64,000 bases of DNA from Pictodentalium vernedei (lineage: Eukaryota; Mollusca; Scaphopoda; Dentaliida; Dentaliidae). The stretch lies in the NCBI GenBank assembly GCA_031216915.1, contig CM062296.1, positions 148,167,340 to 148,231,339 of the forward strand, in the 5' to 3' direction. Positions 54,860 to 64,000 of the stretch are shown here, piece by piece. The translations under genes and the position numbers were made by a program. Under the pieces are notes generated by a model. The model saw only the letters and a program-made list of their open reading frames with translations, had not been told where the DNA came from and did no database searches. Positions within the stretch are counted from its first letter, which is position 1. Every line of letters begins with the position of its first letter.

Positions 54860-55250
54860 TCACACGTAAATACATTTATGGCGAGTGACGCGTATAATGT
54901 TCCAATATAAACATAGGTTTAAACTAGATATGAGGGAAATAAATCCGATACATAACAGTAGAAAGAATTGGGGAAGGAAACAGAAAAAGAAGAAAGACGG
55001 AAACGATTTTAAAGAAGAGGAGAAGTAATAATAGGAGGTCCCAGATTAGATAAGACACGAGGTTCACCATGATTAGAGGTACATGCGCATCTCAGCCATC
55101 TATCTCAGTTCTTCTTCTGTCATGCACACATCCACTATTTCATGCGCACCGGTCGATGTACAAAAACAAGCACACCCACATGAGCGCACGAGCGAGTATA
55201 CTTATGTGTAAAGCACAAGAATAACTTGCACCCTCGAAACATTTGTTGCC
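54860..55250. other. Unassigned flanking DNA
   Basis: Purine-rich at 54,955-55,030. Nothing recognised. Confidence 0.4.
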
Positions 55251-55453
55251 GGTGTGACAGGAATGGAAGTCCGTAGGAAAATTAGTCCCTCTGGACTATT
55301 ATTCCGCGGAATTATAGTCCTAGGTCTAACTTTTCTAGGAATAGTAGTCCGGCGGACTACTATTCCTAGAAATGTTAGACCTAGGACTATAATTCCACGG
55401 AATAATAGTCCAGAGGGACTAACGTTCCTACGGACTTCCATTCCTTTCACACC
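55251..55453. repeat. 203-bp near-perfect palindrome
   Basis: Two 101-base arms around a single central base (about 55,352). The ends are GGTGTGA and TCACACC, the centre AGTAGTCCGGCGGACTACT. About five mismatched positions in all. Inside each arm the motif GTCCxxxxGGAC recurs. A foldback MITE is likely; no flanking duplication was identified. Confidence 0.9.
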
Positions 55454-55769
55454 GATTCCCAAGATACCAATGAAGTAGAACCTCGTTACCTCTATATTGG
55501 GGTTTTGCTACCTCAGCAAGCTAGCACTGCTTCCCTTTGCTAGTGTTCGCCACGGGGATAGATTTGTGTCAGCATATTGGGCTTCTAAATATAGAGGAGA
55601 CTACAAATGTCACCGTGATAAATTTACACACTTTTGAATATTGCCTTATTGATCTCGGAAGTATAGTGAATGTTCCAATTTAGGAGAATGTCCCTATTTA
55701 TGTAATACCCTAGTTGGCCTAAAGTAGGGTTTCTTTCAGTCAAGTAGAAAGGATACTTGAAGAAACAAT

Positions 55770-57050
55770 GCGCCACAGTTTCATGAATACCACATCAACA
55801 TATTAAGGGAGTTGTAGAAAGTTGATTGCTGAAGGGATGGTCGTTTAGGCTACAAATCAGGCACAACCTGTAGTGGAGTACCTGTGTCCTTCGTAATTTA
55901 ACGTGATAATAGTATTTTGGAGCAATCTATTTGTTTCGGTTGAGATATACTGAGAAGTCGGATGTGAAGTTATTTCTGCGGATTTTACCAGGTAATGTAT
56001 TCTAAAGCTGTGTCGTGGATGGCAGGAAAGATGTTTGGGGCGATTGAGTGCGACGGAGGGGCATTTTCAAAACCGTGTTTCAACGCAAGTTGTAATTGCG
56101 TGCTGTAGATGCTATTTGGGGAGTGCGGTATGAGAGGCATGCAGGGACAAGGCGATGATACATTTTCAAGAACTGTTCAAGCTTGTGTTTCTCTCGTCTC
56201 CCTTCCAGGGGCCCCCAAGCCGTATTCGTGTATAAAAGACCTTTACTAACACTTCACGTCGCACCGATTATAATCCTTGCTGCTTCTAGCTGGATTTGTT
56301 CGATGTTTTCGCTTTTCAGGTTGGTGACATTGACCCAGGCTACGTCGGAGTATTCTAGGACAGGACGTATCAATGCTAGTTAATTTTTGTCCAAGATTTT
56401 CCGATCCAGGCGGAATTTGTATTTCCCGAGGAAGCCAATCTCTTCCACCCTTTGGTAGTTATATCACTTCTGTGGTCGCTCCAGGACCCGGAGTTATCAA
56501 AGGTTATTCCGAAGTGTTTATGGTGACCTACTTTCTTGATATCGGTATTTGACATTTGTAGTAATGGGTGCAGCGGATTCTCGGGTTTTCGTGAAATTAC
56601 CATGGAATAGCGTTTGTTTAGATTAAATTCAACAAGCCATTATTTTGACCAAGAGTCTATCTGAAATATATCATTCCCTAATAGCATAGCTGCGCGGATG
56701 GTATCTTCGACGATGAGGTAACGAGAATTGGCCTCAGCGAAAAGTCTGATACTACTTGAGACATTCTCAGCAATGTCATTAATATAAATGATGGAGTGCA
56801 AATGACCGAATATAGATCCCTGGGGGACCTATGTAGATACATTTTTTCAGGTTGAGGTTTCAGCTTGGATTACTACCCGTTGATGCCTGTCACTCAAGTA
56901 GCACTCAAACCATTTAAGAAGTTCAGCCTTAATGCCTCTCTTTTGCAGTTTGTATAGTAGCCCTTTATGACAGACATTATCGAAGGAATTACGTACGTCA
57001 CACAAATCGAAACGTATTTATTTACCTTCATCGAACGTGCAGCTAATAGT
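55770..57050 (-). pseudogene. LINE reverse transcriptase (CR1/RTE-like), minus strand
   Basis: Decayed ORF2: IIYINDIAENVSSSIRLFAE (about 56,800), where FADD is expected, WLVEFNLNKRYSMVISRKPE (56,640-56,580), HHKHFGITFDNSGSWSDH (about 56,520) and IQLEAARIIIGATRS (about 56,290) with a closing region near 55,980. Many frame changes. Neither end is precisely defined. Confidence 0.65.
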
Positions 57051-57629
57051 GTATGCATGTATGTATACGTGTAGATGTGCCATAATGTTTCTGTGGGCAA
57101 TATTGTTCGAATTAATTTGAACTGTGTTGCAAAGAAGAAATACACATGTAATTTTAACGCTATATTTCAAAACCGCACTGATGTGCCCTGAAAACACACG
57201 TACAGTTAAGAGAAGTTAGAGATTATATAAGGGGGTCTACGCGAATATTATTTCGTTAAAAGATCACATATATTAGTTCTGTATGACCTAGCATTATGTG
57301 GTGGTTATTGAAAAGTGGATCGAAATGGTGTTAATTTGCCCGACAGTAAAATAGTAAAATGGAGTCATTTGCCGTACACCCAATTCAGATTATTTGCCCG
57401 CAGTACAAAATATACTGGGTACATATGACGTATTCGATACCAGTAGATGGGTTTTTGTCCATTCCATGCTCTAGAACACAGATAAATGCGATAACGTGCG
57501 AAATGGCATCTAAATTGCATGTTTCAACTTACTTTTCGCAATTTCTCAAGTGATCAGCGGTATTATATTCGTTATTTTCTCGATAATCGACAGTAGTATG
57601 TCATGTACCTGGACTGTCAGTATTTGGCG
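57051..57629. other. Unassigned DNA
   Basis: Low-complexity and AT-rich; no domain, repeat or RNA gene seen. Confidence 0.35.
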
Positions 57630-57910
57630 GACCTCGGAAGTTACGTCATGTCAAGTGACCCAGTGGCGCCATGTTGTGTGAGCGTGAGCGGCCATCTTGT
57701 GACGCCATTCCCATAGTGATACATGGTGCTAGTGCACATGCGCAGCGCGTGTTGTTAGGACGATACGTGTTTCCGTCGTCCATTTTGTATACTGGAGGCC
57801 GCCCGCTATCTTGGTTGCTATTTAAGTACGTGGTTGCTATATTACAATTGGAGGTATGTTCGGTTGAATGGGGACAAATCTAATTACCCAAATAAACCCG
57901 ACAATCCGTC
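57630..57910 (+). repeat. Solo copy of element B terminal-repeat sequence
   Basis: Shares with 17,430-17,720 the stretches GGCGCCATGTT, CGGCCATCTTGTGACG, GATACGTGTTTCCGTCGTCC and AAATAAACCCGACAA. Only the sub-terminal part is present, and a weaker partial echo follows at 57,990-58,095. Indicates that B is a member of a repeated family. Confidence 0.8.
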
Positions 57911-58095
57911 CAAATCACAAAAAAACGACTTTATTCAATGTGGATTTCCCCCCGAATCCTTTTTAGGACCGCCATACCATGGATTTTAATAGTGGCACGT
58001 AGTGTTATAGAACCGAGGGCCCCTGGGGGTAAGTTCGATTGAACTAGAGTACATCTAATTACCCAAATATACCCGACAATCCCTCCAAATCACCA

Positions 58096-58790
58096 AACTT
58101 CACTTTTATTTGATATAAAACCCATTTTGTGCATATACGAATAGTACGTAATGCTATAGGACCGATATATCTCTAAGGGTTGTTCTATTTAATAGGGGTA
58201 CTGGTCCTAATTTTCCCAGAATCCCATTTTCTGCCTATTACAGATGCTACCCTAACACTACAAGTTAAATCTCAACTTAATTGTGTTCTCCATAGAGTCT
58301 TATAGTAAAATTTTGAGCTTCGATTTATTCGGATTTTCGCGCATGGCATATCACTATGGGTGAAAATAGTTGTTCACGATTAGGCACTGGGCATCTATTC
58401 CCGCGGTAAATGAGCCAATATTTCCATTACGAAGGCCAAATCGGGACCAAATCCACGAGACGTTAGTGTAAAGCAAGATAGATACTTGAAATAATTCTCT
58501 TTCCGCTTAATTGCATGATAATGCGAAGTAAATGTTGCGTTTACAGACTCTGTGCAATTTACCAATATGTTTCAGCACACACACGCATGCAACTGCTATT
58601 AATATGAACAGGGCTTATCTTAACTATATAAAAAATATTTAGCCAAAGATTTAGGTAAAAACATATTGAAAATGGAGGATAAGAGGTTGGTCGTTGATTA
58701 AGAAAGTGCAGGTACGTTGTATTTGACGGGTCAGTCTATTCTGAGTTCTGAGTAAGGCTTTCATCAACAGAGTATGGCGTAATGTTCCAT
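58096..58790. other. Unassigned DNA
   Basis: No coding domain or repeat recognised. Confidence 0.35.
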
Positions 58791-58794
58791 TGCT

Positions 58795-59130
58795 CTCAAC
58801 AATGAGCTGGCTCCTTATTGAGAACTTTAGACTTCAGATCGAAAGTTCGTAGGTTCCGTCCCGGCCCTCGTAATCTGCGCGTTGCTGTTGGGCAGTCACG
58901 TAGTCCAAGTATCCCGAATGGACAGTTGTAAGTGTGGGAAAGCTGGATTAGCATCGCTTGTAGGGATATGTACCACCAAAGTGCAGTACGCCCTAGCATA
59001 CAGGGCCACTGTGCTTCCACACAGATGGGACCGACCCTCTCAAAACTGGAGCCCTGGATGGTATCATTTCAGTTAATACTGTCAACGGCGAAATGGGCGA
59101 AACCATCCTGGTGTGTTGGAAGGTTTAGGA
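58795..59130 (+). mobile_element. tRNA-derived SINE, diverged
   Basis: A tRNA-like head (TGGCTCCTTATTGAG, then TTCAGATCGAAAGTTCGTAG and GGTTCCGTCCCGG) is followed by GTTGGGCAGTCACGTAG, which resembles the central block of the SINE at 12,277. Diverged and without a clear tail. Confidence 0.55.
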
Positions 59131-59559
59131 ATAACTTAATCGAATAGCTCTATTGACCTGTTGAATTAAATTATTACCGAGCCTCACTTCCAATATTTTC
59201 CTCATTATATCGTCTGCTCGTCCACTACCAATTTTGTTTTCACGCAAAAAAAATGTGCATAAATGGTTTAAGTGTGTAGCCGAAGGACAAAATGCCTACG
59301 ACGCAGATATGGGTAGAAGTTATGTAAATTAAGACAACAGCGAAATGGGCGAAACCAAATTCACATTTTAATGTTTTCGAATAGCCGGCTTCGAAATGTT
59401 CACTGGAACGTCACTCATCTTCTTGTAAATGGTAACAAACAAGGATTTAGTGGGGAAAAATCGCCATGTTACATGCAACAAGACGCCATCTGCGATACGG
59501 AAGCATTATAGATGGCGGCTTGTTCCACTCAAGGGACGAAATGAACAGACGAATTCATA
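59131..59559. other. Unassigned DNA with a short direct repeat
   Basis: ACGGCGAAATGGGCGAAACC (59,083) is echoed by ACAGCGAAATGGGCGAAACC (59,337). Nothing else recognised. Confidence 0.4.
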
Positions 59560-60430
59560 CCCGGACGCCCGGACCTGGATTTAAATGGACCTATTTTTAT
59601 TCCGCGTGTGATTGAATCCCTCTTCATCGAAATCAATATCAAGAAATCCAAGAAAATAACAGGAGTGATATACAGACCAAATACGCCACCCAAAGCAGAT
59701 ATTTACCTCTTCATATCGAAATTAAATGAAATAAACTGGCATACTAAATCGCGAAAACAATCCATCCTACATTGTTTGTCAAAATAAACATGGCATGCGT
59801 AAAACGTGACAAATATTAAACGATAGCATAAACAAAGCAAAACGAGAAGCCAAACTGCCCTCCTTTTTTAAGCAAGGTGAATGAGAAATAACTGATCCTA
59901 ACCAAATTGCCACATAATTTAACAGGTTTTTTGTCGAACATTGGGAAACAAACAAGTGAGTTATTACCTGTGTCAAATAAGCCTTTCTTGGATTACATGA
60001 ATGAAGATTTTCGAAATAACTTTTCTATGACACCAATTATCCCAGCCGAAATCGTTAACATTGTGCAGTCAATGAAATGGAAATTAAGTAAAAACAGTAA
60101 TGATATCACGTAAAATCTTATCAAGCAATCAATCAATCAAATTGTAGTACCCCTCTCACATATTATCAATAACTCCTTTGCCCAAGGAGTAGTGCCAGAA
60201 CAAATGAAAGTTGCAAAGGTCATCCTAGTTTTCAAATCTGGAGATGTGTATAATTTTACTGATTGTCAGTATCTTTCCCACGTTTTCAAAGGTTGTAGAA
60301 AAGCTCATGTCAATTAGGCTGATAAGCTTTCTCGATAGCTTTGAAATTCTGTGTAGCAGTCAATAGGGGTTCAGAAAAAATCTGCGCCCGTGCTCCTTTG
60401 TTTTGAAAAATATCTATCTGCCAGTGCAAG
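59560..60430 (+). pseudogene. CR1-like LINE F, endonuclease end and RT N-terminus
   Basis: Plus strand: VIESLFIEINIKKSKKITGV then YRPNTPPKADIYLF (59,600-59,720), an APE endonuclease fragment. After a gap come PIIPAEIVNIVQSMKWKLSK (about 60,040), GVVPEQMKVAKVILVFKSGD (about 60,185) and FSKVVEKLMSIRLISFL (about 60,280), the fingers of the reverse transcriptase. Many stops. It continues at about 61,850 after a Jockey-like insertion. Confidence 0.7.
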
Positions 60431-60538
60431 ACTTTTTGACTTATTTCTAGTATAAAAACATTAATTATCTGTCGATTTGTTTTGCGCATTGTCATGAGTT
60501 TGATTTCCAATGGTCTTTAGCCAGTGACCACAAGTCAT

Positions 60539-60594
60539 TCAAATGCCATCAAACAGTAGCAGCAGAAATACCGCTAACGTTTGATGGCATTTAA
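60539..60594. repeat. Small hairpin
   Basis: AAATGCCATCAAAC pairs perfectly with GTTTGATGGCATTT across a loop of about 25 bases, near the left edge of the Jockey fragment. Confidence 0.6.
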
Positions 60595-60639
60595 AAGGTT
60601 GTTTTCCACTAATCACTGAGTAAATTCATCCGAGACACA

Positions 60640-61840
60640 GTGATTGGCCAGTCTGCCTTCATCAACAGATACAGTAAATGTATATACAAGCTTTGGAATA
60701 ATTGGAAAATCGAATAATAATGCACTGAAGACTAGCGACGGAACTATGGCCATGGACGACAAGGCGAAGGCCATCGCTTTTGCCGAACTTCTAAAGAAAC
60801 CGCATCGTCCACAAGAAAGGAACTGATATGACAACGCTTTTAAGGTAAAAATATATAAAGTTGTCCAAGATAACAAATCAATTTTCAATGAACCGAACTT
60901 CGACCAAAGGCATGAAGACAGGGACGACCACGAATTAACCGAACCAATAAGCGTAGAAGAGGTCATGGGTATAATCAGAAAATGCAAATCATCTTCGTTC
61001 CCAGGAGAAGTCGAAGTATCTTACAAAATAACGAATCAGTGCCCCAACATCTTCTACTGTAGACTTACCAAACTCCTAAACTGCTGTCTCTCCTGTGGGT
61101 ACTTCCCAAAATGCTGGAAAATGGCCACAGGAGTAATGATACCTAAGCCTAACAAAGACCTTACCAACCCTTCTAACTACCGCCCAATCAGCTTGCTTAG
61201 CTGAGTTGGAAAAATATTTGAGGGGATTCTCACAACGAGTCTTCGCAGCTATCTCGAATCAATCAACTTTTTCAACAATTGGCAAAGAGCGTATAGGATT
61301 CAGAAAGAGGGAATGGAACAGGTATATAGACTGGCCGATTATATGAAAACAGCATTTAGTCAAAACGAAATCGGAACAGTGCTTTTGTTGGATGAAGAGA
61401 AAGCGTTCGACCCGGTATGGCACAATGGCGTGAGATATACACTAGCGAAAATGGGATTACCCACTAAAATTCTAAGGATCATATCATCATTTCTAACTGA
61501 CCGAAAAATCAAGGTGAGGGTTAATCGCGAGGTGGCAGTGGAAGTAATACTCGAAGCGGGAACACCACAAGGGTCGGTGCTCAGCCAGCTTCTTTCCATA
61601 ATATATGTAAATGACATGGAAAAAGTCGAGGAAAGCTTACTCAACTATCGCAGTTCTCAGACGACAAAGGCATTTGGACGACCAACAAGTCCTGAAACAT
61701 AATTAAAAACCGTCTACAGGATACCATTCGCGATCTTGAGAACTGGTGCACCCCGTGGCGCATCAAATTCAATACCGCCAAAACTCAAAATGTTACTTTC
61801 TTCAAGAAGCAAAGGAAAAAAAAACAGTCCCCAGTATCGA
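60640..61840 (+). pseudogene. Jockey-like LINE reverse transcriptase inside LINE F
   Basis: ITNQCPNIFYCRLTKLLNCC, NYRPISLLS (about 61,180), VLLLDEEKAFDPVWHNGVRY (about 61,380-61,440), AGTPQGSVLSQLLSIIYVND (about 61,555-61,614) and, in the next frame, QFSDDKGIWT (FADD variant, about 61,650). PVWH and the layout are typical of Jockey-clade elements and differ from LINE F on both sides. One stop lies at 61,202 and frameshifts lie near 61,640. Confidence 0.75.
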
Positions 61841-61849
61841 TCTGCAGTT

Positions 61850-63056
61850 ATACTCAACTATCCACTCTGTCTTACATCTCCTAAAATACATTGCCGATGC
61901 AAATAACAGGCAAAGTAAATACATAACATTGGCGGAAGTTTTGGACTTATCTAAGGAGTTCTACACCATAAACCATGATATCCCATTGAAGAAACTAAAA
62001 TGGTATGGAATTAGGGGCATCTCCAACAATTGGTTGAACAGTTACATATCGAATAGACACCAGTTTGTTGCATATGGTGAAGGCACATCTGACTTAGCTG
62101 AAATAACCTGTGGTGTTCCACAAGGTTCAATATTAGGACCTATTTTTTTCTTATTATATATAGATTGATTTATTGGTGTTTAAGGTCACATATTTCTGCA
62201 CAATGGCTAGCCATGACCGTGACAGTTTTACGGGTGGAGGAAGCCGGAGTACCCGGAGAGGACCATCGAGCAACGGCGAGCAACTGTCAGCTCCCCAACA
62301 TACCAACTCCACACAAGCAGGGTTAGCATTGGTTGAAGACAGGTGCACCATCGACGTGCAGTACGCCTTTGTACACAGCGTCACCGTGCCCCAACGTTGG
62401 CAATGGGGGTGAAGTGTCTTGCCCAAGCACACAACCCGGTTGCCGCAGGTGGGGTTCGAACCGAGGACCTCTCGACTTGTAGCCTGCACCTCTATCAACT
62501 GAGCCACCGCGCCCACTTATTATATATAAATGACCTTTGCAATTCGACAACATTAAACGCTTCATCTTTTGCCGATGATACCAACGTACACACTTCAGGA
62601 TCTAACAGTAACAATCTGACAATTGTTGTAAACAATGAGCTAGAAAACATCTCCGAATGGTGTCACGTGAATAGATTGGCATTGAATGCAAGTAAAACTA
62701 AATATATCGTGTTTAATCCACCCCGTAAGAAAGCGATCTCTCACAATAATATTTTCGTCAAAAACCAAATAATAAATAAGTTTGGACTAAATGAAGCTGA
62801 ACAATCACTGAAATTTCTAGGTATATCCAATGATAATTGTCTATCATATAGAGCCCACATAGCTCAACTTTGTTCCAAGATTGCACGCGCAAAGTTTGCC
62901 CTTAACAAGGTAAAGGCAATCCTTCCTCACAAAGCTATGAGAACACTATACTTCGCTCTGATACATAGTCACTTAGTATATGGAATCCAAGCATGGAGAA
63001 TTTCGAGATGTATCAATAAAATTCTTACTCTTCAAAATACTCAAGGTGACTGACCT
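61850..63056 (+). pseudogene. LINE F reverse transcriptase palm and thumb, split by a SINE
   Basis: VLDLSKEFYTINHDIPLKKL (about 61,940), CGVPQGSILGPIFFLLYI (about 62,107-62,160), then a SINE, then LLYINDLCNSTTLNASSFADD with an intact FADD (62,516-62,580), WCHVNRLALNASKTKYIVFN and LIHSHLVYGIQAW (about 62,960). The frame is continuous across the SINE once it and one duplication copy are ignored. A frameshift lies near 63,030. Confidence 0.82.
62163..62515 (-). mobile_element. tRNA-derived SINE with 13-bp target duplication
   Basis: The minus strand begins GGGCGCGGTGGCTCAGTTGA (A box), with B box GGTTCGAACCC, a central GTGCTTGGGCAAGACACTT, and an AATAAATC tail. Flanked by identical CTTATTATATATA at 62,150-62,162 and 62,516-62,528. 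Same family as 12,277-12,640. Confidence 0.9.
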
Positions 63057-63386
63057 GTATAAATTCCATGTATCCCTCTGCGTCTTTGATTGGAAAAATA
63101 ACAATCTACCCCAGTCATTTGATAACTTCTTCAAAGTAGCTAGTATGCCAGTCAGAACCACTAGACAATGTGATATACAACAAATAACCAGAACAAGGAC
63201 AAAAGCAAAGCCCTGGACCGCCTTCGTATTAACCTGTATCCCAGAATTTGGAATGCGCTAGATAGAGAGCTACGTACGACGAACAATAGAAACGTATTTA
63301 AAAAGAAGCTGTTGTCTAGGCTTCTAGCACTTTATTCAGAAAATGTTGAATGTAACAATCCTTTTTGTCCAGATTGCACTATATAA
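63057..63386 (+). pseudogene. LINE F C-terminal end
   Basis: ILKVTDLYKFHVSLCVFDWK (63,042-63,100) and, in another frame, NLYPRIWNALDRELRTTNNR (about 63,230) with FKKKLLSRLLALY and the Cys-rich finish CNNPFCPDC at 63,383, the usual end of CR1-like ORF2. Confidence 0.65.
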
Positions 63387-63940
63387 GACACCATGGCGCC
63401 GGCGATCACATCAGCGGTAGTACGAACCGTTCTCACCCCCTGGATTGAGAGGGTGTGTGCTGTTGCTGATTTGGACACCGTCATAACACGTCTTCCCGCT
63501 TTACTTTGCGTATATATGAACAAATTAAATGACCAGACGAAAAGACATCCTGTCCCCCAAGTAGCTTTACCCACCCTGTCCGCGTTAAATGACCTCGCCT
63601 GGGGACGTTTTCTAGCTGTAGGCCGCACTAAAGATGAATAATGGGTCGAAGCATATTTATATAACTCTTTTACTCGAACTACCCAATTTAGGTCGCTACA
63701 TATGCAGCACACAGTCAGAAGGCCCCAAGCAGAAAGCCATCCCCACGAAAGCATTTTAACTGCCAAGTTTAGCACAACCCTTACATAGTCAATTCTCTAT
63801 AACCGATGAGATGGTTTTCATAAGAACGTCGACAGTCTGGGCCCGTAAACAGTATTGCAATACATTCCTTAGGGAGATGACAGGAAGACAGCTAATCTAT
63901 GCCATCTTCTAGTAATATACAGCATGTTATATATTAACTG
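63387..63940. other. Unassigned DNA
   Basis: Opposing frames at 63,393-63,775 show no known domain. Nothing else recognised. Confidence 0.35.
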
Positions 63941-63948
63941 AACTATGT

Positions 63949-63949
63949 G

Positions 63950-64000
<51 letters not shown>
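63949..64000. repeat. (GTCT)n microsatellite
   Basis: About 13 GTCT units reaching the window end. Confidence 0.95.

Noticed and set aside
55202..55478. Paired frames of near-identical protein on both strands
   Set aside because: A consequence of the palindrome, not two genes.

Overview
The window is animal (invertebrate) nuclear DNA made mostly of transposable elements. Splice-flanked exons of an SLC22-type transporter, tRNA-derived SINEs, several non-LTR retrotransposons, trinucleotide microsatellites and Polinton/Maverick elements all point to a metazoan. The SINE style and repeat types recall lophotrochozoans such as molluscs, but that is only an impression. No prokaryotic organisation is present.

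Layout. 1-5,400: right end of a decayed Polinton, with a rearranged protein-primed DNA polymerase running off the window edge. 5,400-7,900: a Jockey-like LINE split by a TTAA-flanked palindromic MITE. 8,500-15,900: host DNA with two SLC22-like exons (minus strand), a SINE, a minisatellite and LINE fragments. 15,886-27,960: one CR1-type LINE (minus strand) split by a 9.1-kb element B (17,348-26,473; AG...CT ends, 6-bp target duplication). Inside B's left terminal repeat sits a deleted Polinton C (17,728-22,827; duplication TTTACT), and another LINE sits five bases inside C. 29,987-33,487: element E, two 1.4-kb inverted arms around a cluster of hairpins. 33,987-54,853: a full-span Polinton, P, bounded by perfect 6-bp duplications (CATCAA). 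55,251-55,453: a 203-bp near-perfect palindrome. 55,770-63,386: further LINEs and SINEs and a solo relative of B's terminal repeat. The window ends in a (GTCT)n microsatellite.

Polinton P reads from both ends towards the middle. On the plus strand: a conserved 321-aa protein (the only intact one), a short Lys/Ala-rich protein, the packaging ATPase, a hydrophobic protein, a zinc-ribbon/phospholipase-like protein, the integrase and the major capsid protein. On the minus strand: a fibre-like protein, an adenain-like protease, the protein-primed DNA polymerase and a small unknown. The set is enough for a virion-forming element, but nearly every gene carries stops, frameshifts or lost catalytic residues, so this copy is a fossil. 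Its right terminal repeat is interrupted by about 6.7 kb of DNA. That insert contains a separate terminal-inverted-repeat element (about 49,951-53,881) encoding a protein with a FEN/PIN-like acidic pattern and a Cys-rich CXC tail, the best candidate here for a poorly described mobile system.
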